From: Limnobaculum eriocheiris
GTDB taxonomy: Bacteria; Pseudomonadota; Gammaproteobacteria; Enterobacterales; Enterobacteriaceae
Direction of reading: 5' to 3'
Length of the DNA: 64,000 bases
NCBI RefSeq assembly: GCF_021010575.1
Contig: NZ_JAJNAG010000003.1
Span: forward strand, 1-64,000
A model generated the notes under the pieces. The model did not search any database. It was given only the letters and a program-made list of their open reading frames with translations, and was not told the DNA's origin. Made by a program: the position numbers and the translations under genes. The stretch's first letter is position 1. Every line of letters starts with the position of its first letter. Below are positions 18,729-31,600 of the stretch, piece after piece.

Positions 18729-19636
18729 TCTATTTGTATCACTGGTGATATTACATTTTGTTTGAACAGAAAAAAGGGGGTTTTTTAGCCCCTCTCATCG
18801 TATTTCCCTGCAATGCTGGTTACGCAACTACACTAAGCGCGGGTCGAGCCACCGTAGTAAGAAGTGACTAATGTAGTATTAGACTCTATTACTGAAAGTA
18901 TTACAGCTTAGATTTCCCTTCGCGATCGGGTGTAAATGACATCTGATAGTCATATGGTTTTTCAAAAAGATATATTGCATTGTGAGTGGTATTAATTGCC
19001 GCAACAAATCCATTTTTATTATTTAATTGAATATAAATTCAATGAGTTTTATTAATTAAATTAATAAGCAATATTAAATATTATAATAACAATAATATAA
19101 AAGAGTAATTTATAATGAATTAAATAATGGCTGAGATTTTATGAAATTTGATATTTTTCAATGAATCATTATAGCTTGTTAAATTTTTGTTATATGTAAC
19201 TACTACTTAAATGGTGGTTTTTATTGATGTGTATATAGTTATTAAGAGTTATAAACATGTTGGATTTTAATATAAATATTATGGAATCATATAGTTTTCA
19301 AGGGTTATTATCCCGCTATTTATTAATATTTCCTTTATTTTCCAATTTTTTTATCTCATTGTTTTTTCATGAGCTTATTTATTCTTATGTTAACTTGTTT
19401 TTTTATCAAGGTAACTTAAAAAATCTAATTTTTGTAAGGTCTTAATAATTTTTATTGACCTGGTAAATCTGGCCAATATCCACCGATGGATTGAGATAGG
19501 GTTTTATCAAGTCTTCATGTGTGGTTTTTTTGTGTTGTATTCGTCTTTTGGGGAAGGATTTGTTTGAGTTGGTTGATATGTATCTGACGAAACGCTTCTC
19601 TTAGGGGAAATTAGGGATTCAAGGAGTTATTTAAAT
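18729..19636. other. AT-rich leader region upstream of the adhesin gene
   Basis: The 908-bp interval holds a hairpin (18773-18797, AGGGG/CCCCT) just after yjcE. From about 19000 the DNA is extremely AT-rich; the line at 19081-19140 has 9 G+C in 60 bases. A 62-codon frame at 19257 has the composition expected of AT-rich noise. AAGGAG at 19621 is the adhesin ribosome site, 10 bp before its ATG. This composition is typical of H-NS-silenced promoter regions; that role is inference. Confidence 0.6.
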
Positions 19637-22600
19637 ATGAATGCGAATGCTAGTTTGTTGGTTAATTCAGGAAGTGGTCCTTCTCAGATAGTATCTCTGA
19701 ATGCGGGAAAACCCATCAAGATAAAAATTCAGGCAGGTACAAAATATCTTCTTAAAAATCAGAGCGACAATTTTGCTCCGGAAAACGTTACGCTTCAGCG
19801 TAACGGGGACGATCTGTATGTAATTCTGGAAGGTGATACCAGCCCGGCAATAGTTATTGAGGATTACTATCTATCCGGTGATAACACGCCATTATTAGGT
19901 ATGGCGGAAGATGGTCAGATTTATGCCTATGTGGTGACTGATGGCTCCGGTTTGGGCGATGGTTATCTGTTTAACGACGGCAGCTTTGCCCCCGTTGCAC
20001 TTGGTGGTATGCCAATGGGCGATGGTGCTTATCTGTTTGAGAATACTGAAACCAATGATTCTGGCCTGTTAGCATTATGGCCATGGTTTTTGGGAGCCGC
20101 TGTTATCGGTGGAATTGTTGGTAATGCTATCTATGAGCATAACAAAGATAATGATTCATCACCGTCACCACAACCTGCTTCGGTACCAACACTCAGTGGT
20201 GCAACGGATGTGACTGGCAATATTACCGGCCCAATCACTTATGGTTCTGTTACTGATGAAACCAAGCCGACTATATACGGTACCGGCGAAGCCGGTAATA
20301 TCATCACTATCTATGATAACGGCATAGCAATTGGCTCTGCCGTTGTTGGTTCTGACGGTAACTGGAGTTTCTCGCCAGAAACTGCGTTAAGTGATGGTTC
20401 TCATGAAATTACTATTACCCAAACCAACCCTGATGGTCAAACCAGCGAACAGTCTAATGATTTCACTTTTATTGTAGATTCTGTAGCGCCAAATAAACCT
20501 CTTTTTGAGGTATCAGATGATGTCGGAGCTATTACCGGCACTATCGCTAACGGAGCCACGACAGATGATGCTCGCCCTGAGATCACTGGCAAAGGTGAAG
20601 CTGGTAGCACTATTACTATTTTTATTGATGGTAAAGAAGCAGGTAAAACTGCTGTTGGTGAGGATGGCACCTGGAGCTGGACGCCAACTGCCGATCTGGC
20701 AGATGGTCATTATCAGATTACCGTAACGGAAACGGATATCGCGGGCAATACCAGCGCGACTTCTCCGACTTTTGATTTCAATGTGGATGTTTCTGCGCCA
20801 GATAAGCCACCACGTCTTGAGGCCTACGATGATGTAGGGATTCGGGTTGGCCTTATTGAGAATGGTAGTAAGACAGATGACGCTCGTCCAGAATTTAAGG
20901 GTTGGGGTGAAGTCGGTAACATTGTCATTATTTATGATAATAGTGATGGTTCTGGTGAAAAAGAGCTTGGCCGTACAACGGTTAATGCTGACGGTACCTG
21001 GAGTTGGACACCTGATTTTGATTTAGCCCAAGGCAATCATAGCATTACTTATACTCAAACGGATAAAGCGGGTGGCGTGAGTGCGCTTTCCGATTCGCGC
21101 GACTTTGTTGTTGATACAACACCACCAGCGAAACCTGGCATTGGTGACATTATTGATAAGACCGGTGACAACACCGGCTCTATCACCGACGGTGGCATTA
21201 CTGACGAAACGAAACCGGAGATTAACGGTAAGGGTGAGCCGGGCAGCACCATCACCATTACCGATAACGGCGAAGTGATTGGTACCGTCATTGTGGATGA
21301 AAAAGGCAACTGGACCTTTACCCCGGACGAAGAGCTGGGCGAAGGCGATCACAGCCTGGTGATCACCGAAACCGATGAAGCGGGTAACACCAGCGAACCG
21401 TCTGACCCTATTGACTTTGTGGTGGATACCACGCCGCCGGCTAAACCTGGTATTGGCGACATTATTGATAAGACCGGTGACAAGACCGGCTCTATTACCG
21501 ACGGCGGCAGTACTGACGAAACGAAGCCGGAGATTAACGGTAAGGGTGATCCGGGCAGCACCATCACCATTACCGATAACGGCGAAGTGATTGGTACCGT
21601 CATCGTGGATGAAAAAGGCAACTGGACCTTTACCCCGGACGAAGAGCTGGGCGAAGGCGATCACAGCCTGGTGATCACCGAAACCGATGAAGCGGGTAAC
21701 ACCAGCGAACCGTCTGACCCTATTGACTTTGTGGTGGATACCACGCCGCCGGCTAAACCTGGTATTGGCGACATTATTGATAAGACCGGTGACAAGACCG
21801 GCTCTATCACCGACGGCGGCATTACTGACGAAACGAAACCGGAGATTAACGGTAAGGGTGAACCGGGTAGCACCATCACCATTACCGATAACGGCGAAGT
21901 GATTGGTACTGTCATCGTGGATGAAAAAGGCAACTGGACCTTTACCCCGGACGAAGAGCTGGGCGAAGGCGATCACAGTCTGGTGATCACCGAAACCGAT
22001 GAAGCGGGTAACACCAGCGAACCGTCTGACCCTATTGACTTTGTGGTGGATACCACGCCGCCGGCTAAACCTGGTATTGGCGACATTATTGATAAGACCG
22101 GTGACAAGACCGGCTCTATCACCGACGGCGGCATTACTGACGAAACGAAACCGGAGATTAACGGTAAGGGTGAGCCGGGCAGCACCATCACCATTACCGA
22201 TAACGGCGAAGTGATTGGTACTGTCATCGTGGATGAAAAAGGCAACTGGACCTTTACCCCGGACGAAGAGCTGGGCGAAGGCGATCACAGTCTGGTGATC
22301 ACCGAAACCGATGAAGCGGGTAACACCAGCGAACCGTCTGACCCTATTGACTTTGTGGTGGATACCACGCCGCCGGCTAAACCTGGCATTGGCGACATTA
22401 TTGATAAGACCGGTGACAAGACCGGCTCTATCACCGACGGTGGCATTACTGACGAAACGAAGCCGGAGATTAACGGTAAGGGTGAGCCGGGCAGCACCAT
22501 CACCATCACCGATAACGGCGAAGTGATTGGTACCGTCATCGTGGATGAAAAAGGCAACTGGACCTTTACCCCGGACGAAGAGCTGGGCGAAGGCGATCAC

Positions 22601-25600
22601 AGTCTGGTGATCACCGAAACCGATGAAGCGGGCAACACCAGCGAACCGTCTGAATCCATTGACTTTGTGGTGGATACCACGCCACCGGCTAAACCTGGCA
22701 TTGATAGCGTTATCGACAATCAGGGAGATATCACTGGTTCAATTTCTAACGGCAGTGAAACCGATGACACAACACCAACTTTTTCTGGCGAAGGAGAGCC
22801 GGGAAATATCATCACGGTTATCGACGGCGGCAAAGTTATTGGTACCGCCATCATTGATGAGAATGGTGCATGGACCTTTACACCAGAAACTCCACTGGAA
22901 GAAGGCAAACACAATATTACTGTGACTGAAACCGATAAAGCGGGCAATACCAGTGAGCCTTCTGATGGTTTTGAGTTTGTGGTGGATACTACGGCACCAG
23001 ACTCAGCAAATTTATCTATCACAGGTGTACTTGATAACTATGGTGAAATCACCGGTAACATCACCAATGGCGGTGCTACGGATGATAGCCGTCCGACTAT
23101 TCAGGGCACTGGTACCGCGGGTGACACTATTATTCTGTATGTGAATGATGGCACCGGCAATCATGAAATTGGCCGGGGCATCGTTGACGCTAACGGTAAA
23201 TGGAATATCCAACCAGCAACCCCATTACTACCTGGCAGCAACCAGTTCACTGTGGTGGAAGTGGATACGGCTGGCAATAAAACTGATCCAAGTAATCAGT
23301 ACACCGTGACACTGGATGTTTCTCGCCCAAGTGAGCCAGTGATTGTTAACGTGCTGGATAACGCAGGAGACATAATTGGTCCATTGCAAAAAGGCGATGT
23401 GACTGATGATAACAAACCAGCTATTACGGGTACCGCGGAAGCAGGTTATACCATACGTATTTACGATGGGGTAACTCTGTTAGGTTCGACAATTGCTGAC
23501 AATAAGGGGGTCTGGACATTCACCCCGAATACTGCACTGGCAGACGGCAAGCACGGTATTACCGCAACGGCCACCAGCCCTGTCGGTCAAACCAGTGATA
23601 AGACCGGTATCTTCGACTTTGAAATAGATACTAAAGCACCGAACGCTGTTGAAAATCTGGTGGTAACTGACAACGTCGGTGATTATCAGGGAGTGCTGAA
23701 AAACGGTGATACCAGTGATGACAACACCCCAACGTTCAGTGGTAAGGCGGAAGTAGGCAGCACCGTTACTATCTATGCGGATGGTAAAGTGCTGGGTACG
23801 GCGAAAGTTGATAATGAAGGTAAGTGGACTTTTACACCGGATTCGGCACTGGCTGACGGGGATTATAAGTTCACCACCACCGTGACTGATAAAGCGGGTA
23901 ACGTCAATCCAGACGGTCCTAGTCTGTCAATTACTATTGATACGTCTAACTATTCGGTCAGTATTACTACATTAATCGATGATTTTGGTACTATTACCGG
24001 CAATATCAGTGCTAATGGTGTCACTGATGATACTAAACCAGAAATCATTGGTCAGGGTAAGCCCGGCGCCACCATCAAGGTATACGATGGTAGTACGTTA
24101 TTGGGCGAAACCACAGTTAAAGCCAATGGTAACTGGAGCTTCACGCCATCCGATGCACTGAAGGATGGAACACACAGCATTACAGTCACTATGACCGATA
24201 AAGCCGGTAACCTGACAGGGCCAACGGCAGCGTTTGACTTTACTGTTGATACTATCGCACCAGCCATGCCAGTTATCGACTCCGCAATTGATGACGTAGG
24301 TAGTAAGCAAAGTTCATTAGCCAGTGGCAGCATAACCGATGATTCTACACCAACCCTGAAAGGCTCTGCGGAGAAAGGCAGCGTTGTGACCGTATATGAC
24401 GGTAACGTGATGTTGGGAACAGTGATTGCGGATAGCTCCACAGGAGCATGGAACTTCACGCCAGCTACCCCAATTAGTGAAGGTGAACACAAGTTCCATG
24501 TTACCGCTACCGATGCCGCAGGTAATACGAGTAAGCCATCGGCCGATTTTATCATTATTACTGACTATACTCGTCCGGATAGCAGCAAGCTGTCCATCAC
24601 CGGCGTGGACGATCAGGTGGGGGTATATACCGGTAACGTGAAGCCGGGTGAGACCACCGACGATACCCAGCCGACCATCAGCGGTACCGGTACGGCCGGG
24701 GATACCATCATTGTCTACGTTAAAGACAGTACCGGTAATCATGAAATTGGCCGCACCACCGTGAACAGTGAAGGCAAGTGGACCCTGCGTCCGGCTTCCC
24801 CGCTGGTCAAGGGCACCAATGAGTTCACCGCGGTGGAAGTCGATCCGGTGGGTAACTCCACCGATCCAAGCGCCTCTTATACCGTTAACATTGATTTTAG
24901 TAAGCCACAGCCGCCGGTGATTGAAACGGTGGAAGATAACGTGGGCACCATCACCGCACCGCTGCAAAAAGGCGATGTGACCGATGATAATACGCCGACC
25001 CTGAAGGGTACCGCGGTACCAAACGGTATCGTCACCATCTATAACAACGATGTGAAGATAGGCACGGCCCGGGTTGATAAAGACGGTAACTGGAGCTTTA
25101 CTCCGGAGAGCGCGCTGGCGGACGGTAAGTACAACATTACGGCCGATGCCACCAATACCGTGGGCCAGACCAGTGAGAAGACCGGTATCTTTGACTTTAC
25201 CGTCGATACCACACCTCCGGGCGCGGTGGAGAACCTGCTGATCAGCGATAACGTGGGGGCTTATCAGGGGGCGCTGAAAGACAGCGATACCACCGACGAT
25301 AATACCCCGACCTTCAGCGGTAAGGCGGAAGCGGGCGGCATCGTGTCGGTCTACAGCGACGGCAACCTGCTGGGTACCGCCAAAGTGGCGGCAGACGGCA
25401 GCTGGAGCTTTACCCCAAGCACGCCGCTACCGGACGGCAGCTATAAGTTTACCACCACGGTGACGGATAAGGCGGGGAACACCGGCGCAGCCACACCGGT
25501 GGTGAACATTACTATCAACACCGAAAGCGTTACCGTCAGCCTGGATACGCTGGTGGATAACGTGGGCGACATTGTCGGCAAGGTCACACCAAACGGCGTG

Positions 25601-28600
25601 ACGGACGATACCCGCCCGGAAATCACCGGTACCGGTAAAGCGGGCAGCATTATCAAAGTGTATGATGGCGCCACCCTGCTGGGCTCCACTACGGTGAATG
25701 CGGACAAGAGCTGGAGTTTCACCCCGACCACCGATTTAGGTCAGGGCAAGCACAGCATTACCGCCACCGCCACCGACCTGTCCGGCAACACCAGCGATCC
25801 GACCTCGGCGTTTGAGTTTACCGTCGACACGGTGGCACCGGCTCAGCCAACCATCGAGTCGGCAAAAGACGACGTGGGCTCCATTCAGAATGACCTGCTA
25901 AACGGCGCGGCGACCGACGATCCGACACCGACCCTGACCGGTAAGGCGGAGAAGGGCAGCATTGTGAAGGTGTACGACGGCGATGCGCTGCTGGGCTCCG
26001 TGGTGGCCGATGCCACCACCGGCCAGTGGACCTTTACCCCAACCTCACCGCTGCAGGAAGGGGTGCACAAGTTCCACGTCACCTCCACGGATGCAGCGGG
26101 CAACGTCAGCCTGCCATCGTCAGACTTTGTGCTGATTATGGACTTCACCGGCCCGGATAGCAGCAAGCTGTCCATCACCGGCGTGGATGACCAGGTTGGT
26201 GCGATGACAGGTAATGTTAAAGATGGTGAGTTTACTGACGATACTCGTCCAACTATCCAGGGTACTGGTACCTCGGGTGACAAGGTCTATGTTTATGTAT
26301 CCCATGATTCCGGTGCGAATGTACTGATAGGTACGGCAATCGTTAAAGATAACGGCACCTGGAGCCTGCGCCCTGAAGATGCTCTGAAAGAGGGCAGCAA
26401 TAAATTTACTGCTTATGAGCGCGATCCGGTAGGTAATGAAGCTGGACCTAGTAACGCGTATACCATTACTGTGGATGGTACTCCGGTGGTTGTTCCAACG
26501 CTGGATAAAGTTATCGATGATGTGGGTATTGTTACCGGAAATCTGAAGAGCGGTGATGTCACTGATGATACTAAGCCCGTCTTTGAAGGTACAGCATCGG
26601 CAGGCTGCACGATCAGGATATATGACGGTGCCACTCTGTTGGGCAGCACGATGACAGATGCCAGCGGTAAGTGGACTTTTGAACCATCAACGGCACTGAA
26701 AGATGGTACACACAACATTACATTCACTGCCACTTCACCAATCGGTCAGGTCAGTGATCCAAGTAGTGTGTTTGTACTGGAAGTAGATACTAAGGTACCA
26801 AGCCCAGTAGAAAGCTTGTTAATTACCGATAATGTCGGTGGTTATCAGGGGCCTCTGAGTAACGGCGATACTACTGATGATAGTACTCCAACCTTCAGTG
26901 GCAAGGCGGAAGCTGGCAGCGTTGTAACCATCTACAACAATGGAGTCGCTATTGGCTCTGCGGCTGTTAGTGAAGGTGGAACCTGGTCGTTTACTCCGAG
27001 TACCGATTTACCAGACGGCAACTATAAGTTCACTACTACAGTTACCGATAAAGCGGGCAATATTGGTGATCCAACGGCTGTTGTCAATATCACTATAGAT
27101 ACCAGCACGTTGAGTGCTGATATTAGTAAACTGATTGATGATACGGGAACGGTGACCGGTGATATCCAGGCCAACGGTATTACTGATGATTTACGTCCGG
27201 AAATCGTGGGTACCAGCAGCAAGCCCGGCAGCATCATTACGGTATATATTGATGGTGTGAATCAGGGCACTGCAACGGTGAAAGCTGATGGTAGCTGGAG
27301 CTTTACGCCAACTACCGATTTGGGACAGGGCGATCATAAAGTTACGATCACGGCGAAAGATGCCGCAGGCAATGTAACGCCAATGAGTCCGGAGTTTGCC
27401 TTCACTATCGACAGCATTCCTCCGAGTGTTCCGACTATTGAGAAGGCCGTGGATAACGTTGGTACTATCACTGGTGATCTGAAAACTGGCGATAGTACAG
27501 ACGATAACACACCAACTCTGTACGGCAACGCTGAGAAAGGCAGCATTATCACTATCTATGATGAGAATGATAAACCGCTGGGTAGCGTGGTGGTGAATGA
27601 CCAGGGTAAATGGGTCTATGAGCTACCGGTGCAAGCAGACGGTCGTCATGATTATTATGTTATTGCCTCCGATGCTGCAGGTAATAAGAGTAACCCAACA
27701 TCTGACTTTACGTTGACGATTGACACTCAGGGACCAATGGGTGGTGAACTGAAGATCGACAAAATCATCGATAACGTTGGCATCATCACTGGCGATCTGG
27801 CTTCTGGTGGAAAAACCGATGATAGCCGTCCGGAGCTGAAAGGTGTCGGCCATGAAATTGGCAATACCATTATTATCTATGCGGAAGATGAACTCGGTGT
27901 TAAACGTCAAGTGGGTAGTACGACAGTAGGTGCCAATAATGTCTGGAGCCATGAGTTGATTCTGTCCAGTGCGCTGGCTGATGGTACCTACAAATTTACT
28001 GTGGTTGAGGTAGATGCTGTGGGTAATGCCACGGCACCAAGTAATGAATTTATCGTTACGGTAGATACCTCAGTATCTGATGCGAAAATCACTATTACGG
28101 GGATTTCTGAAGATAGCGGAAGTGTTAACTCCGACTTTATTACCAACGATAACACCCTGTTGATAAACGGTACGTTAGATAAAACGTTGCTGGCAGATGA
28201 GTGGGTAGAAATCACGCTGGATGGAGGTAATACCTGGACACGAGCAGCATCAGTAACCGGTACTAACTGGACCGTTGATCTGCAAGGCACAGTACTACCT
28301 GATGGTAATTATACTATTCAGGCTCGTGTAGTGGATGATGTTGGCAACATTGGTAATAAAGCCTCTCATGACATGACTGTCGTTACGGTAGGTCGTGATA
28401 TGGAAGGTCTGAATACGACGATGAAGCTCTCTACGGATACCAGCAATGGATTGGTGAGTGGTCAGCTGTTCAGCCAAAGTGCGACGTTAACTAACGATGA
28501 CATGGTCACCCGTGACCGTAATGTGACGCTTAGTGGTACGCTGAGTGCTGCGTTGAAATCTGGCGAATATCTACAAATCTCACTGGATAATGGTTCTACA

Positions 28601-31600
28601 TGGCACAACGTTGCCATGGCTGGTAACACCTGGAGTTATGAGTTACCGGAAGTCTCGGCTAACACGACATATAACATCAAACTTCAGGCGATTGATAATG
28701 TTGGTAATGTGGGTATTAACACTGGATTCACTAACGATTATAAAGTGACCATTGATTTGACGATACCGGATAGCATTCGGGAAGCACCGGATGTCGCTGA
28801 GGTCGTTAACTCTAAGGATAGCTTCACTTTCGACAGTAGTCGTTACGGTGCAGTAGAAGCAGGAGCCATTGTTTCGCTGATAAGTGATGTAAACAGTAAC
28901 GGTACTTATCAGGAGGGGCTGGACCAGGTATTAGGCTTTGCCAAAGCCAATGCTGATGGCACCTGGTCACTAAATACTACATTGCCGGCCGGCGCACATA
29001 ACCTGGCATTTATGGTATGGGATAATGCAGGTAACCACTCCAGCCTGAGTAAAACCACCAGCGTTGGTGTGACTGACGGAGCGGGTTCTCTGTTAGTTGA
29101 GCAGAGCTGGGGAGGAACAGTGAATCCTGGGCTTGGGCTTAACTCTGCTGCAGTGACCATTAGTCAGAATGGGTCATGGTCATTCTTCCAGGCCGCTGCT
29201 GGTACTTCTGGTGCGACTACAGCGAATGCTGGTCGGGTGTATACAGCAACCACCCGTGAAAACTATGAATCTACCTATCTGGCTCAACCAAGTAACGTTA
29301 CTGATGCTAGTTATGAACGTTACATTAACTCGGCAGTATTTGCTGATATTAACCGCGATGGTTATAGCGATGTGATGTCACAGGTCAGTTCTTATGGGAA
29401 TGGTGGGCTTACTGCTTACTGGATGCAGAATGCAGATGGTAGTTATACGGCAAGATCAGTAAATCAGGGATCTCTCAACCACTTAGGTGGATTAGTGGCT
29501 TACGATCGCCATGGTGATGGTTATCTGGACTTTGTGCTGGCGGATTCCGAGGCAGACTCCATATCCTTCCTGAAAAATGAAGGTGGAGCGTTGAGTTACG
29601 AGTATGTGGCTGGTTTCTATAATGGTCACCCGGGCGGTGCTCTTCCAATCAACCTGAGTGTGATGCACGAAGTGGGTGCAGTGGATATCGATAACAACGG
29701 TACAATTGATATTACTGCACACATTAACTACAACGGAGCGGGTGTTGGCGTAGGTAACCTTTCTCGTGGTCTGGGTATTTTGTACAACCAGACAACAGGT
29801 ACCAGCAAAACTAATTTTGGTAGTGTTGGTTACTATGCCAACGTGTTTAGAGATGATGGACATCAGGATGCTGGTAATCTGTCGATTTCCATGACTTATG
29901 CGGACTATAACGGCGATGGTTGGTTGGATCTATTCCTGAGCCGTGGTTCGAAAAACTCGGTTAACAGTAATGAAAACCGCATCTACCTGAATGATGGTAC
30001 CGGTAAGCTGAAAACAGCAGATGCTCAGGCTCTGTGGTTTGGCGATAGTATTGACGGCGGTACTTCACTGGCGGTGGACTGGAACCATGATGGCAAGATC
30101 GACATTATCGAAGTTCCACGTTCTGGTGTAAACGGCAGTCCAATGTTGTATACCAACAACGGTACTGGTACCTGGGGGGCTAACTCAGTTAGCCTGACAG
30201 GCACTAAGACATTCAGCAACCTGACCGGTGCAGTAGCGCTTGATTATGACTGGGATGGTTCAATGGACCTAGTGCTGTATCGCGGTGGTTCGCTTTCCAA
30301 TGTGGTGAGTAGCGCCAGTGCTGCACCAACATTGCTGGTGAAAAATACCAACATCGCGGCGGATGGTTCCAGCCTGCAGGTCCGTATTGTTGACGGTTTC
30401 GGTATCAACACCTTCTACAGTAATACTGTCAAGCTGTACAACTCTGCTGGTGAACTGGTGGCGACACAGCTGATTAATCCTCAGGCATCTGGTTCCAGTA
30501 ACAGTATGGGGCTGGTTAGCTTCTTTGGATTAGATCCAAACGAAGTGTACTCAGTACAATTGCTGCGTATTACCAACGGTGTAGAAAACCACGTTGGCGC
30601 AACCTCCAGCATCGGTGGTTATACCAACGGTACAGTGAATGCAACTTGGGGTGGTCTGACAACGAATAAGTCTCACGATTCCTATGTATTAACGGCAGAA
30701 AATACCGATGCTGTTAATGATACAGTAGGAGCGGGTGGTATTATCGGTACCGGTTATAACGATACTTTCTTCAGTTCCGCGGGTAACGACACTTACTCTG
30801 GTAGTGGTGGTTGGGACCTGATTGTGAGCGGAAAGGCCGTATGGAGCGAAACCGGTGGGTTGGATATTGTTGACTATAGACATGCTACTTCAGCGGTGAC
30901 TGCTAACCTGAGAACGGGTGCCGCAACAGGACACGGTACTGACACTCTGGTCAGTATTGAAGGCTTAGTTGGTACGGCTTATGGAGATACTTTCACTGAT
31001 AACGCAGCTAACAACCATTTTGAAGGCGGTGGTGGTGATGACACTTTCTACCTGACTAATGGTGGTAACGACAGACTGGTGTATAGAGTCCATGCAGGTA
31101 AGGAAGGTGACGGAACCGGAGGCACCGGTAAGGATACTATCTATAGCTTCAAAGTAGGTAATCTATTGACTGATAAAAATGCAGATCTGATTGACCTGAG
31201 CGATCTGCTGAATTATTCCGGTCCACTATCCTGCTTTGTGGATGGCGGCAAGATGACGCTGGATTACGCCTCACTGGGCATACTGGACTATTTAAAAGTA
31301 GAGCAAGTGGGTAGCGATACTGTAATCAGCATTGACCGTGATGGTAAAGGTGGTGCTTATGGCTTCCAGCAGTTAATCACGCTGAAAGGTGTGAATATCG
31401 ATCTGGAGACATTGCTGGCCAACAACCAGATCGAAGTGGGTGATGATAGCTTGACGACCAAGTCATCAACGACGAAGTCACTATTGTCGATTACCCAGAT
31501 GTTTACTGAGGGTCATGACATCATGTTTGGTACCGGGCAGGAAGACATTCTGCTGGGTGGTCTTGGCGACGATACCTTTATCGGTATGGGTAAAGGGGAT

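Noticed and set aside
19257-19445. 62-codon frame in the AT-rich leader
   Set aside because: Phe/Leu/Ile-rich composition is what random AT-rich DNA gives; there is no ribosome site and no recognisable similarity.
19637-20180. LapG protease site in the adhesin N-terminus
   Set aside because: No TAAG or PAAG-type di-alanine motif occurs in the first 180 residues; the prefix looks BapA-like instead.
21023-22600. 525-codon open frame antisense to the adhesin repeats
   Set aside because: It is repetitive with exactly the 312-bp period of the sense repeats, has no ribosome site, and is a by-product of repeated codon patterns.
21116-22675. Tandem repeat array that could be mistaken for CRISPR
   Set aside because: Units are 312 bp, contiguous, in frame and code for protein domains; there are no unique spacers and no cas genes.
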